Part shown: positions 15,281 to 24,997 of the stretch, piece after piece | How positions within the stretch are numbered: the first letter of the stretch is position 1 | Layout: every line of letters starts with the position of its first letter | The notes under the pieces: model-generated | The model's input: only the letters and a program-made list of their open reading frames with translations | Told to the model about the DNA's origin: nothing | Databases searched by the model: none | Program-made: the position numbers and the translations under genes | Assembly (NCBI GenBank): GCA_964629875.1 | Contig: CAZVRK010000001.1 | Location: 1-64,000, forward strand | DNA length: 64,000 nt | Direction: 5' to 3' | DNA from: UBA3495 sp964629875 | GTDB lineage: Bacteria; Chloroflexota; Dehalococcoidia; Lucifugimonadales; UBA3495

Positions 15281-15799
15281 GTGCGATCAACACCACCCCC
15301 ATTAGACGATAGCAATGTTGTGATAGGCCAAATTCTCGGAGCTAGGGGCTACGCCGGATTCGTGCGGGCTCGTATACTCACGGCATTGACCAATAGGTTC
15401 GACGAAGGCAATTATGTTCAGATAGGGCAACGTAAATATTGGATATCTGAAGTCGAATACATTGCATCTAGCCATGTATTATTAAGGTTCTTAGGTATAA
15501 ATACCGTTGAAGATGCTCAATCGTTACAGGGTGAATGGTTAACAATCCCTACTGATGATAACCAAGATTTGGGTCCGGATAATTATTTCCATTATCAGAT
15601 GATAGGGTTGAGCGTAGAAACGGAAGACGGCGAAGTCCTTGGTTCCATAGAGAACATTATTGAAACTGGCAGTAACGATGTGTACGTTGTGACCGGAGAA
15701 AGCGGTGAGATACTTGTGCCGGCCATTGGACAAGTGATTAAAGATATCGATTTCAAAGCCAAGAGGATGCTAGTGACGCTAATGAAGGGTATGAGGTAG
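15281..15799 (+). CDS. rimM: Ribosome maturation factor RimM
   Basis: A 172-residue RimM starting at GTG 15281. The N-terminal beta-barrel carries GQILGARGYAGFVRARILT, and the C-terminal PRC-barrel carries YFHYQMIGLSVETEDGEVLG, NDVYVVTGESGEILVPAIGQVIKDIDFKAKRM. RimM binds S19 and assists 30S head assembly. It is the last gene of the rpsP operon; a new promoter follows within a few bases. Confidence 0.95.
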   Translation: MRSTPPPLDDSNVVIGQILGARGYAGFVRARILTALTNRFDEGNYVQIGQRKYWISEVEYIASSHVLLRFLGINTVEDAQSLQGEWLTIPTDDNQDLGPDNYFHYQMIGLSVETEDGEVLGSIENIIETGSNDVYVVTGESGEILVPAIGQVIKDIDFKAKRMLVTLMKGMR

Positions 15800-15801
15800 T
15801 T

Positions 15802-15831
15802 TTGACCCTCTCAGATTTGTAGTGCTAAAAT
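15802..15831 (+). promoter_or_regulatory. Promoter for yebC-ruvC-ruvA-uvrB
   Basis: TTGACC (15802-15807), an 18-base spacer and TAAAAT (15826-15831) with an extended -10 TGC before it. It lies just after the rimM stop and about 90 bases before yebC. Confidence 0.6.
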
Positions 15832-15918
15832 CTAGAAGTATTATATCAAGTCTGTGACATCAGGCAGTTGTTATGATGTTGTTGTATATACCAAATTGGT
15901 ACCTAACGAGGTGGTTGC

Positions 15919-16686
15919 ATGTCAGGTCATTCTAAGTGGTCCACCATTAAGAGAGCTAAAGGAGCAACGGACGCAAAAAGAGGTGCTCTTTTTACGAAAC
16001 TAGCGCGTGACATTGTGCTGGCCGTGAGAGATGGAGGAGGAGGAGACCCTGATATGAACTTCAGACTCCGTTTGGCTATAGACAAGGCAAAGTCAAACAA
16101 TATGCCTCAGGATAATATTGTCCGTTCCATTAAGCGAGCAACTGGTGAAGGTGGCGAAGGCAAAGAAGAGTTTGAAGAAATAATTTATGAAGGATATGGC
16201 CCTGGAGGAGGGGCAATTCTTCTCCAAGCACTAACTACTAATAGGAATCGCACAGCATCCGATGTACGGTCCGCTTTTAATAAAATAGGCGGAAGCCTTG
16301 GTGAGGCGGGATGCGTATCATGGAATTTCGAGAAGAAAGGTGTTATTACGGTTGAGACCGGAGATTCTGATAAAGCGGATGAGGTGAGTCTCATGGCTAT
16401 AGAGGCAGAGGCTGACGATGTAAAGTATGAAGATGGTGTGCTAGAGATATTTACCGCACCGGAGAATCTTCAGGGAATACAGGACGTTCTTGATGAGAAC
16501 GCGGTAAATGTAAGTTCGTCTGACATATCATTAGTACCAAAAAGCACCATCGCACTTGATGCTAAGTCATCAGAGCAGACACTACGGCTGTTGGATAACT
16601 TAGAAGAATTGATGGACGTTCAGAAAGCTTATACGAATGCGGATTTCCCGCCCGAAGTTCTGGAGCAGTACCAGGCGGCTGGATGA
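15919..16686 (+). CDS. yebC: YebC/PmpR family protein (TACO1 family)
   Basis: A 255-residue YebC, starting MSGHSKWSTIKRAKGATDAKRGALFTKLARDI, the family signature, with NMPQDNIVRSIKRATGE and EGYGPGG in the middle. Members were described as transcription regulators; some act on ribosomes translating proline runs. It overlaps ruvC by four bases, the common yebC-ruvC-ruvA order. Confidence 0.96.
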   Translation: MSGHSKWSTIKRAKGATDAKRGALFTKLARDIVLAVRDGGGGDPDMNFRLRLAIDKAKSNNMPQDNIVRSIKRATGEGGEGKEEFEEIIYEGYGPGGGAILLQALTTNRNRTASDVRSAFNKIGGSLGEAGCVSWNFEKKGVITVETGDSDKADEVSLMAIEAEADDVKYEDGVLEIFTAPENLQGIQDVLDENAVNVSSSDISLVPKSTIALDAKSSEQTLRLLDNLEELMDVQKAYTNADFPPEVLEQYQAAG

Positions 16687-17207
16687 GGGTGCTTGGGATA
16701 GACCCAGGTACCATTCGTATGGGATATGGTGTAGTAGACGACAATCCCAAAATCGTCGCCGATGATTATGGAGTTGTGGCCCTATCTAGAAGTCTTCCCT
16801 TAGAGAAACGACTTTACCAACTTCATACCCACATACTTAATATGATCCATACATTCAATCCCGATGTGATTGCCATAGAACAACCGTTTATTGGAAAAGG
16901 GGATCGGCAATTCGTGGCTCCAGCTCTCGCGTTAGGGCAAGCTCAGGCAGTGGTATTTATAGGGGCTGCTAGTCAAGATATTCCACTTTTCCGTTATTCT
17001 CCTGCTGAAATCAAGATGGCGGTTGCAGATTATGGGCGGGCTACCAAGTCTCAGATTCAACAGATAGTAGCTAGCGATTTTGGATTAGACAAAATACCTT
17101 CTACGGATGCAGCTGACGCTCTGGCTATCGGTTTGTGTCATATCAGAAACCAGATATTGAACGACTTAACTCGTATGGAAATCAGTCCTGGAGAAGAGAG
17201 GAAATAA
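16683..17207 (+). CDS. ruvC: Holliday junction resolvase RuvC
   Basis: A 174-residue RuvC nuclease. The acidic active site is intact: Asp in GIDPGTIRMGYG, Glu in AIEQPFIGK, and the C-terminal Asp pair in STDAADALAIGLCH. It cuts Holliday junctions brought by RuvAB. It overlaps yebC upstream and ruvA downstream (TAATG). Confidence 0.97.
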   Translation: MRVLGIDPGTIRMGYGVVDDNPKIVADDYGVVALSRSLPLEKRLYQLHTHILNMIHTFNPDVIAIEQPFIGKGDRQFVAPALALGQAQAVVFIGAASQDIPLFRYSPAEIKMAVADYGRATKSQIQQIVASDFGLDKIPSTDAADALAIGLCHIRNQILNDLTRMEISPGEERK

Positions 17208-17788
17208 TGCTGGCTGGTGTGACAGGTATATTAGATAGCGTTGGCGATGATTGGGTCAGAATCAGGGTCTCTGGATTCGTAATCCACGTTTCAGTACCGG
17301 CTTCGGTAGTGCATGATATCGGCTTAGTCGGTGAAGTGGTTTCCCTACACACGTATCTTAGAATTCGGGAAGAGCAAGTGACTCTCTACGGATTTGTTTC
17401 TTCAGATGATCTTGATACATTTGTACTGTTGCAAGGTGTTTCAGGAATTGGACCAAGAAGTGCATTGGGCTTATTGTCGTCGTTGGGTTCTGGCGGTATC
17501 AAAATTGCAGTAGAGACAGAAGATGTTACTTCTCTTTGCGTGGCGCCTGGGATAGGAAAGAGAACTGCTGGTAGAATAATTTTGGATCTTAAGGGGAAAC
17601 TGGACGTAGACTCTGTCACTGTGGCGTCTGATTCTGGGACTGTTGATCAGGAAGTTGTCGATTCCTTGATGGCTTTAGGGTATTCTCCCGCTGAAGCTCG
17701 GCGGCGAGTTGCTGACGCCAAGCTTTCAAGAGACATGTCCATTGAAGATAGTATTAGGACTGTGTTGCTTAATATTGGGGGAGGTTAG
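17207..17788 (+). CDS. ruvA: Holliday junction DNA helicase subunit RuvA
   Basis: A 193-residue RuvA. The ATG at 17207 is chosen because it overlaps the ruvC stop and has GAGAGGA upstream; longer frames starting inside ruvC are not needed. It has the OB fold (MLAGVTGILDSVGDDWVRI), the two helix-hairpin-helix motifs (GVSGIGPRSALGLL and VAPGIGKRTAGRIILDLKGKL) and the C-terminal domain III that contacts RuvB. ruvB lies apart, at 27639. Confidence 0.96.
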   Translation: MLAGVTGILDSVGDDWVRIRVSGFVIHVSVPASVVHDIGLVGEVVSLHTYLRIREEQVTLYGFVSSDDLDTFVLLQGVSGIGPRSALGLLSSLGSGGIKIAVETEDVTSLCVAPGIGKRTAGRIILDLKGKLDVDSVTVASDSGTVDQEVVDSLMALGYSPAEARRRVADAKLSRDMSIEDSIRTVLLNIGGG

Positions 17789-17795
17789 GTATCAA

Positions 17796-19817
17796 GTGCC
17801 GGATTTTGAACTAGTTTCGGATTTCCGTATGACAGGTGATCAACCAGAGGCCGTACATAAGCTTGTCCAAGGTTTGAATGATAGTCAGACACAGCAAACG
17901 CTGTTAGGCGTAACCGGTAGCGGTAAAACTTTTACCATGGCTAATATAGTCCAGGAAGTTCAGAGGCCTACACTGGTTCTAGCCCACAATAAAACTCTAG
18001 CAGCTCAACTTGCTACGGAGTTTAAAGAGTTCTTTCCTAAGAATGCAGTTGAATACTTCGTGTCGTATTACGATTACTACCAACCAGAAGCATATGTGCC
18101 GCAATCTGATACTTACATTGAGAAGGACGCTAGTGTAAATGAGGAGTTGGATAAACTTCGATTGTCAGCTACAACTTCGCTATTGACGCGTCGTGATGTG
18201 CTGATTGTAGCGTCGGTTTCATGTATTTATGGACTCGGTGACCCAGCTGATTATTTTAATCTAGTTGCTGATGTAGAGGTAGGAGAGATTAGAAATCGTA
18301 GTCGACTTTTGCGACAACTCGTGGATATGCAGTATGAACGGAACGATTTCGATTTAGCGAGAGGGAAATTTAGGGTTAGGGGTGATACGGTCGAGATTGT
18401 ACCAGCCTACGAAGAGGTGGCGGTCCAGATCCAGTTTTTCGGGGATGAGATTGAGAAAATTATAGAGATAGACCCTCTCACAGGGGAATTGCTGGCCGAA
18501 CGTAAATCCACGTCTATATATCCGGCTAAACACTTTGTGACTACTCAAGAGCGGCTTCAACTAGCTATAGACGATATTAGACAAGAATTATCTGAGAGGC
18601 TTATTGATCTGAAAGAAGACGGTAAATTGCTGGAAGCGGCTCGATTGGAGAGTCGTACCAATTACGATTTGGAGATGTTGATTGAAGCGGGATTCTGTCA
18701 TGGAGTTGAGAATTATGCTTGTCATTTAGCACGCCGGCATAATGCCCATAACGGTAAGACAGCGATAACTTGTGGGTCTACGCCATGGACACTACTTGAC
18801 TATTTCCCTGAAGATTTTTTGCTCTTCATAGATGAATCACATATGACCATCCCACAAATTCGGGGAATGAATAGAGGAGATGTTGCCCGAAAGAGTACAC
18901 TGGTAGATTTTGGATTTAGATTGCCATCTGCAGTAGACAACCGTCCTCTTGATTTCAACGAATTTGAATCGCATATTAATCAAGTAGTATATGTGTCCGC
19001 CACGCCTGGCCCCTATGAACTTGAGCACAGCGCAGCGGTTGTTGAACAGGTGATAAGACCGACTGGGTTACTTGACCCAACTATAGAGGTAAAACCAACT
19101 GAGGGCCAGATAGATGATTTGCTTAGAGAAATACGCCTTAGAGTTGATAATAAGCAGAGATGCCTGATAACCACGTTAACAAAGCGGATGGCGGAGGAAT
19201 TGGCTGATTATTTGTCTGAAATGGGTGTTCGGAACCACTATCTGCACTCTGATATTGATACACTGAATCGAGTTGAAATACTTCGGGATCTGAGATTAGG
19301 AATATACGATGTTATTGTTGGGATCAATCTTCTGAGAGAAGGGCTAGATTTGCCTGAAGTCAGTCTGGTTGCAATATTGGACGCTGATAAGGAAGGCTAT
19401 CTTAGGTCTACTACCTCGTTGATACAAACCGTTGGGCGTGCTGCTAGGCATTCAGAGGGACATGTAATTATGTATGCTGATAGGGTGACTGATTCCATGA
19501 AAGTCGCTATATCAGAAACGAATAGGCGACGGAGTCTGCAAGATCAGTTTAACTCTGATAATGGAATAGAGCCTCAGAGTATCCAAAAAGCTGTTCACGA
19601 CATAACGGAAGCAATTAAATTATCGTCTGATGATAAAGCACCGCACGTGCGAGTAAGAGAACAAATGTCTACTGATGATATGTTCAGGGTTGTAAAAGAC
19701 TTGGAAGTCCAGATGAAGGAGGCAGCTCGGAACTTGGAATTCGAAAAGGCCGCGGCGGTTAGAGATGAGATGCTGGATCTGCGGCGTATATTGGCCTTGG
19801 AGAAGCAGACTCTATAA
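17796..19817 (+). CDS. uvrB: Excinuclease ABC subunit B
   Basis: A 673-residue UvrB, the damage-verifying helicase of nucleotide excision repair. Walker A is GVTGSGKTFT. The DNA-clamping beta-hairpin YYDYYQPEAYVPQSDTYIEK, helicase motif FIDESHMTIPQIRGM and motif VI QTVGRAARH are present, and a C-terminal UVR domain (EFEKAAAVRDEMLDLRR) recruits UvrC. GTG 17796 is chosen as start: it lies eight bases after ruvA and gives the normal VPDFELVSDF beginning. Confidence 0.96.
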   Translation: MPDFELVSDFRMTGDQPEAVHKLVQGLNDSQTQQTLLGVTGSGKTFTMANIVQEVQRPTLVLAHNKTLAAQLATEFKEFFPKNAVEYFVSYYDYYQPEAYVPQSDTYIEKDASVNEELDKLRLSATTSLLTRRDVLIVASVSCIYGLGDPADYFNLVADVEVGEIRNRSRLLRQLVDMQYERNDFDLARGKFRVRGDTVEIVPAYEEVAVQIQFFGDEIEKIIEIDPLTGELLAERKSTSIYPAKHFVTTQERLQLAIDDIRQELSERLIDLKEDGKLLEAARLESRTNYDLEMLIEAGFCHGVENYACHLARRHNAHNGKTAITCGSTPWTLLDYFPEDFLLFIDESHMTIPQIRGMNRGDVARKSTLVDFGFRLPSAVDNRPLDFNEFESHINQVVYVSATPGPYELEHSAAVVEQVIRPTGLLDPTIEVKPTEGQIDDLLREIRLRVDNKQRCLITTLTKRMAEELADYLSEMGVRNHYLHSDIDTLNRVEILRDLRLGIYDVIVGINLLREGLDLPEVSLVAILDADKEGYLRSTTSLIQTVGRAARHSEGHVIMYADRVTDSMKVAISETNRRRSLQDQFNSDNGIEPQSIQKAVHDITEAIKLSSDDKAPHVRVREQMSTDDMFRVVKDLEVQMKEAARNLEFEKAAAVRDEMLDLRRILALEKQTL

Positions 19818-19827
19818 CCAATTGCGT

Positions 19828-20691
19828 TTATCTGTGGTCTTTGTGAATCAACCTAGTCAGAGCTATTAAAACCTGTGCGTTCTCTTCCAGAGTAAACCCA
19901 TCAACTTTATAAGTGCTCTGTCCAGTGGTCCCGTCTACTAAGCCGTTGTGGACTAAGGATTCTATTAGTTGTCGATCTATGATTACTGATGGTAAGAGAT
20001 TCTCTCCGGTCTCATTCGAGAGAGCAGCCACAAGTCCGTATGCTCCCCAATTGGATACGCTAGCCAATATAAGCTCGTCAGTGTTAGTAATGCACGGTTT
20101 CGGTGGAAGTGTCTTAATCAATGGAATCATCTCTGCTAGGGACCCCATGCCGATTTCGTTGCCTCCGTCTCCAATTCCAATAGAAGGCACTGATGATTGG
20201 AACAGACAGTCAACTCGTGCAGTATGATTAGAAATGTCTAGGCCCCTCATGTTTAAATAAGCATTGTCAGCAGTGGGCCCACATCTTTCCACAGAAATAA
20301 GCAAATCAGGTCTCTCTTCGGAGATCAAATTCTCCGCGAATGTTTGACTGTTATCGTGGTTAGTAATTGGGAAATCTATTATTCTGGAGTCTTTGCCTGC
20401 GAAGTCAGATAATAATCGGGACAAATAGAGATCGGATACGTAAGTGACCGAGAATCCCAGGTGTTTTAGAGCGTTACCAATGGCGACTGCGCCCGGAGGC
20501 CCATCTGTTTCTGCTGCCTTGGCCGAAGCTATATAGAAGCCGGTGACTATAAGTGCATGGCCCCGGTTAGCTAGAGCGAACCTGGCAGCGGTTTCGCAAA
20601 AATTCGGAGCCAGATGATGACTTATCTCAGAGACGCCGCGCTTGTCATTGGATAATATGACTGATTCGATGGAATGGCTGTTAATATTCAT
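19828..20691 (-). CDS. DUF4392 protein, C-terminal half of D-glutamate cyclase
   Basis: A 287-residue DUF4392 protein. Recognisable segments are ALIVTGFYIASAKAAETDGPPGA, SVERCGPTADNAYLNMRG, GIGDGGNEIGMG and SNWGAYGLVAALS. In animals this domain is the C-terminal part of D-glutamate cyclase (DGLUCY), which turns D-glutamate into 5-oxo-D-proline. The N-terminal part of that protein, DUF1445, is the next gene upstream. The pair therefore looks like a split form of the same enzyme. D-glutamate from peptidoglycan or seawater D-amino acids is the probable substrate. Confidence 0.85.
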   Translation of the reverse strand: MNINSHSIESVILSNDKRGVSEISHHLAPNFCETAARFALANRGHALIVTGFYIASAKAAETDGPPGAVAIGNALKHLGFSVTYVSDLYLSRLLSDFAGKDSRIIDFPITNHDNSQTFAENLISEERPDLLISVERCGPTADNAYLNMRGLDISNHTARVDCLFQSSVPSIGIGDGGNEIGMGSLAEMIPLIKTLPPKPCITNTDELILASVSNWGAYGLVAALSNETGENLLPSVIIDRQLIESLVHNGLVDGTTGQSTYKVDGFTLEENAQVLIALTRLIHKDHR

Positions 20692-20724
20692 TGTGGTCTA
20701 TGTTCGTAACAGGTGTTGGTTGCA

Positions 20725-21522
20725 TTAGAATATGGAGAAATCATTGTCGGTTTTATCTGTAATTAGCATATGTCCTGGGGCATGTGTGATCATTAGTTCT
20801 GGCTTAGATACTATGGCCGCTGCCTGAGGAGTTACCCCGCATGCCCAAAATACCGGTTCCTCGTCATCAAGGATAGTTACCGGATCTCCATAGTCAGGGT
20901 TGGTAAGATCTGCTATTCCTATACTGATTGGGCTGCCTACGTGTATAGGGGCACCGTGTGTATCTGGGAACCTAGATGTAACCTGGATTGCCTTAGAGAT
21001 GTGACTTCGTTTGACCGGGCGCATACTAACTACTAACGGTCCTGAAAATATACCGGCTGTGACTGTAGGAATGGACGTTTTGTACATTGGTACGTTGCAT
21101 TTCATCTCTTGATGTCTGAGAGGTATATGCGCTTGTTTGAGAGCATTTTCAAATGAAAAGCTGCAACCTATTAGGAAAGATACTAGATCGTCGCTCCAGA
21201 CGTGTTCGATAGATTGGCATGTTTCTGATAACTTGCCGTTACGGTATATGTTATATAAAGGAACATCGTAACGAATATCTGCGCCACTGCAGGTGAGATG
21301 TGGGTCAATGAGGCCGGGCTCTATTACTTCTAATATAGGGCAGGGTTTAGGGTTGCGCTGGCAAAACAGTAAAAAATCAAAAGACAGCGATTTAGGCAGT
21401 ATAACCAAATTAGCCTGTACGTAGCCCTCCGCTAATCCTGATGTAACATTAGTCATTCTGCCAGACCTAATATCCAGACGAATATCTGAAGGACTTTCAC
21501 TTTTTGGAGAAGTGGGTGGCAT
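20725..21522 (-). CDS. DUF1445 / putative hydro-lyase, N-terminal half of D-glutamate cyclase
   Basis: A 265-residue member of DUF1445 (YcsI family). The conserved segments are all present: FLIGCSFSFENALKQA, NVPMYKT, FPDTHGAPIHVGSP, FWACGVTPQAA and THAPGHMLITD. GGAG sits upstream of ATG 21522. It is 33 bases from the DUF4392 gene, and the two domains are fused in vertebrate D-glutamate cyclase, so both products likely form one enzyme. Confidence 0.88.
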   Translation of the reverse strand: MPPTSPKSESPSDIRLDIRSGRMTNVTSGLAEGYVQANLVILPKSLSFDFLLFCQRNPKPCPILEVIEPGLIDPHLTCSGADIRYDVPLYNIYRNGKLSETCQSIEHVWSDDLVSFLIGCSFSFENALKQAHIPLRHQEMKCNVPMYKTSIPTVTAGIFSGPLVVSMRPVKRSHISKAIQVTSRFPDTHGAPIHVGSPISIGIADLTNPDYGDPVTILDDEEPVFWACGVTPQAAAIVSKPELMITHAPGHMLITDKTDNDFSIF

Positions 21523-21664
21523 TCCAGGTTCTCCTTTACTTGTTTAGGACTCATATTATGGTGTGTGAAGTAAGCCGTCAATGTTGCAATTTACAACCCT
21601 AAGTTGGCAAAGCCATCCTGAGCTATATATAATCGCTGTGTATCCCACGAAAGATGTGAAATAA

Positions 21665-22330
21665 GTGCCTAATATTTGTTTGGTAGAGAATGCGGACGAC
21701 GGAATCAGTCGTCTAGCAGCTGATCTCCGTGAAATAGGGATTGGGTTTGAAGTGTGTAGTGAAGCAGACAATTTCTCGGAGTTGTGCGACGCAGCTGAAA
21801 TTGATGCTGTGATTATCGACGTGGGAACTGTCAGTAGACAGTGCGCACTACGAGTTCTGGAGAAGGCACGCCATCTGAAGAAACCTTCTGTTTTGTCTTT
21901 ACCAAAAGATTTTGCTGAAGACTATGATTATTCGCTAAATCCCGATGAGCTAATTTTATCCCCGAGTACTTCTATGGAATTAGGACTTCGGGTAAAACAA
22001 GCAATCTATAGAGTGTCGGGCCCATCTGGCGAGAACGTGTTGAAAATTAACGAATTGGCAATCGATCTTGAGAGATATGAAGTGACATTGTCTGGCAGGA
22101 AGGTTGCGCTTACCTATAAAGAATTTCAGTTATTAGCTCTGTTGGCGTCGAATCCTGGCAGGGTTTATACAAGAGATGCTCTACTCAGTCAACTTTGGGG
22201 ATACGATTATTTGGGCGGTACTAGAACTGTGGATGTACATATAAGAAGACTGAGATCAAAAATTGAGGACTCAGATAAAATATATTTAGAAACCATTTGG
22301 AATGTGGGATATAGATTCATTGTCAGTTGA
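21665..22330 (+). CDS. Atypical OmpR-type response regulator
   Basis: A 221-residue protein from GTG 21665. The C-terminal winged helix is standard (LTYKEFQLLALLASNPGRVYTRDALLSQLWG, RTVDVHIRRLRSKI, GYRF). The receiver domain is unusual: the acidic pair is EN (residues 8-9), the phospho-acceptor Asp52 is followed by VGTV with no proline, and a Lys remains in LSLPKDF. No histidine kinase is encoded nearby, so it may be an orphan, phosphorylated by a distant kinase or active without phosphorylation. It is divergent from the D-glutamate cyclase pair. Confidence 0.88.
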   Translation: MPNICLVENADDGISRLAADLREIGIGFEVCSEADNFSELCDAAEIDAVIIDVGTVSRQCALRVLEKARHLKKPSVLSLPKDFAEDYDYSLNPDELILSPSTSMELGLRVKQAIYRVSGPSGENVLKINELAIDLERYEVTLSGRKVALTYKEFQLLALLASNPGRVYTRDALLSQLWGYDYLGGTRTVDVHIRRLRSKIEDSDKIYLETIWNVGYRFIVS

Positions 22331-22348
22331 GTCAATCATCCGTTGATG

Positions 22349-24871
22349 CTAAGTGGATTCATCGGTTACTCTGCTCAGGAATGCCGATACTCTTTCACTG
22401 ATTCCCACGTGCTTCTCAAAAGATAAGTCGGGATCCTCTTTTAATACACCGCTCGCTTCTCTTCTCGCTATTTCCAATATATCTCTGTCGGATAGTTTTG
22501 CCATCTTGAGATCGGGCAGGCCACTTTGTCTGGTACCAAAGAAATCGCCAGGGCCTCTCAGTTCTAGATCGACCTCAGCTAGCTTGAATCCATCATTGAT
22601 ATTTTCTAGAGCAGCTAATCGCTCTTTCGCTAGTTCCGAGGGATCGTCTGATACTAGGATGCAATAGCTTTTGTGTTCGCCTCTGCCGACACGACCTCGG
22701 AATTGGTGAAGTTGGGAGAGCCCGAAGCGATCTGCGCTCTCTATCATCATTACGGTGGCGTTAGGAATATCGATGCCAACTTCGACGACTGCCGTTGATA
22801 TCAGGATATGGATTTCCTTATCTCGAAACGCGCGCATGACTTTGTCTTTTTCTTTAGAAGACATACGGCCATGTAATAATCCAACATTACACTGAGGAAA
22901 TATGTCTCGTGAAAGAATCTTATGATCTTCTATAGCAGATTTTGCCTCTATGGCATCTGATTCGTCGATTAAAGGGTAAATAATGAATGCCTGTCGGCCT
23001 GCTTCTATTTGTTTAGAAATGAACCCATAGGCTACCTCTCTTCGGTCTGGTCCAATCCATCTTGTCTGTATAGATTGTCGTCCTGGCGGCAAACTGTCTA
23101 TAGTAGACACGTCTAGATCACCGTATAGAGTGAGAGACAAAGTCCGGGGGATAGGAGTGGCTGACATGACAAGACTATGAGGGTTCTCACTACCCTTTTG
23201 CTTTAATTCAGACCGTTGTAATACCCCAAAGCGATGTTGCTCATCCATAACTGCCAGTCCGAGTTTGGGTATCTCGATATCCGACTCTATTAAGGTATGA
23301 GTTCCGATGATTAGATCTATCTCGCATGATTTCAATTTGTCGATTATTTCGGACTTTGCACGAGCTCTGGTACTTCCAGTTAATAATGCTACTTGCATGG
23401 TGCGATCGAATGAGGGCAACTGTATGGTAAGAATGTTGTTATTTTTAGGAGGCGAGGTCGCATCATTGAATAAGGTTTTAAGGGTTTGGAAGTGTTGCTC
23501 AGCTAAGACCTCGGTCGGAACCATGATGCTGCCTTGGTAGCCGCTAGTGATAGTTGCGATTAGCGCGGTTAGTGTGACTATGGTTTTACCGCTACCTACT
23601 TCTCCTTGTAGCAAGCGATTCATTGGAGACGTTCCTTGTGACAAATCGGTAATGATCTCATCAATGCACCGTTTTTGCGCAGGAGTAAGAGGGAAAGATA
23701 ACGATTTTTCAAAAGAGGTTAGTACTGTCTGATTAGGAATTATTGTAATGCTGGATTCTGTTTTCTGTAATTCGGCACGGCGTCTGAGAACCGCAATCTG
23801 TAATGTAAAGAGTTCATCGAATGCTAAGCGTCTCCTGCTATTAAATAGTGCGAGTTCATTAGAAGGAAAGTGAGCCTCAGAAATAGCATCCTGTAAAGGC
23901 ATTAAGTTGCATCGCCCCGTGATTTCCTGTGGGATGTGGTCATTGATCCCTTGCAACCATTCCCGTATGCATTGCCACATGAATCTTCTGAGATTCCGTG
24001 AGGTGATACCACTCGTAAGAGAATAAATAGGCACATGCCTGCTAGTGTTGATAGGACTCGCTGAGTCACTCAGAATATCGTATTCGGGGGACTGGAGTAC
24101 TATTTGCCCACGGTAAACTGTCGCTTTTCCGCTTACTGCTATTCTGGAGTTCGCCTTTATCGTGCGGGCTAGAAATGATTGCCCGAACCAGGTAATTTTG
24201 ATGTTTCCTGATTCGTCGCTGATGATGGCCTCAGTCGATTTTAGTCTTCCTCCAGATCCCATACTCACAGCCCTAGATTCCCATACCACGCCATGAAGTG
24301 TGGTTTCCTGATCTGGTTTGATGTCCGATATTAATGCTATTTGGGAGTAGTCAATATGGCGTCGTGGAAAAAAATACAATAAATCTCTTATAGAGAATAC
24401 TCCCAGTTTTCCGAAACGATCACTGATTTTTGCGCTTATGCCTCGAAGTCTATCTATGGTTACATCAGGATTAAGTCTGGTGCTAATCTGAGAGGCGTTA
24501 TTAGAGGTTGTGCGCTGGGCTTTATTACTGCCAGAAACGATTTTCGACTTGTCGTGATGGTCCGGGGTGTCAGGGTAGATACTAATCGGAGTAGGTGGAT
24601 TAGTGAGTTCTGTTGTGTTCAGCGTTTGTAGCCAACCGGAAACCCATTCTTGGCGTTGCTGTTTGTTGAGGTCAGAATACTTTGTGAGATAAGTGTTTGA
24701 AAGCTGGGGGGTGGAACTTAGGAATGACGTTAATTCTGTTTCCCAATGAGAGAGAAATTTGTCTAGGCCGCCAGCGACCGCTCTATCATCATAGCTTCTG
24801 GTCTGCTCAAGTTTAAGTATGTGCCAGAAGGCTGTAAGCCAGGTTGGTGGTGTGTCATGGTTTGATGGCAT
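22349..24871 (-). CDS. recG: ATP-dependent DNA helicase RecG
   Basis: An 840-residue RecG, longer than the usual 680-700 because of about 130 extra N-terminal residues before the wedge domain (LRGISAKISDRFGKLGVFSI). It then has the OB fold, Walker A GEVGSGKT (423-430), DEQH (DEQHRFG), SATPIPRT and the motif VI/TRG region QFRGRVGRGEHKSYC. It remodels stalled forks and branched DNA. It lies downstream of fakA and fakB, as in many Gram-positive-type genomes. Confidence 0.96.
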   Translation of the reverse strand: MPSNHDTPPTWLTAFWHILKLEQTRSYDDRAVAGGLDKFLSHWETELTSFLSSTPQLSNTYLTKYSDLNKQQRQEWVSGWLQTLNTTELTNPPTPISIYPDTPDHHDKSKIVSGSNKAQRTTSNNASQISTRLNPDVTIDRLRGISAKISDRFGKLGVFSIRDLLYFFPRRHIDYSQIALISDIKPDQETTLHGVVWESRAVSMGSGGRLKSTEAIISDESGNIKITWFGQSFLARTIKANSRIAVSGKATVYRGQIVLQSPEYDILSDSASPINTSRHVPIYSLTSGITSRNLRRFMWQCIREWLQGINDHIPQEITGRCNLMPLQDAISEAHFPSNELALFNSRRRLAFDELFTLQIAVLRRRAELQKTESSITIIPNQTVLTSFEKSLSFPLTPAQKRCIDEIITDLSQGTSPMNRLLQGEVGSGKTIVTLTALIATITSGYQGSIMVPTEVLAEQHFQTLKTLFNDATSPPKNNNILTIQLPSFDRTMQVALLTGSTRARAKSEIIDKLKSCEIDLIIGTHTLIESDIEIPKLGLAVMDEQHRFGVLQRSELKQKGSENPHSLVMSATPIPRTLSLTLYGDLDVSTIDSLPPGRQSIQTRWIGPDRREVAYGFISKQIEAGRQAFIIYPLIDESDAIEAKSAIEDHKILSRDIFPQCNVGLLHGRMSSKEKDKVMRAFRDKEIHILISTAVVEVGIDIPNATVMMIESADRFGLSQLHQFRGRVGRGEHKSYCILVSDDPSELAKERLAALENINDGFKLAEVDLELRGPGDFFGTRQSGLPDLKMAKLSDRDILEIARREASGVLKEDPDLSFEKHVGISERVSAFLSRVTDEST

Positions 24872-24997
24872 AATGCACTTAGACTGGGTTCCTGCGACGT
24901 GGGTTTGGGTTAAAGTAAATTTGCCATTGGATAGGCTTAGTGGTGATTATATCATCGCTAAAATTGTTTACATGTGTTATGTGTCAGGGCTGGAAAC

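Noticed and set aside
17709..17795. Longer uvrB start inside ruvA
   Set aside because: The conserved UvrB N-terminus begins at GTG 17796; the upstream part is a shifted frame of ruvA.
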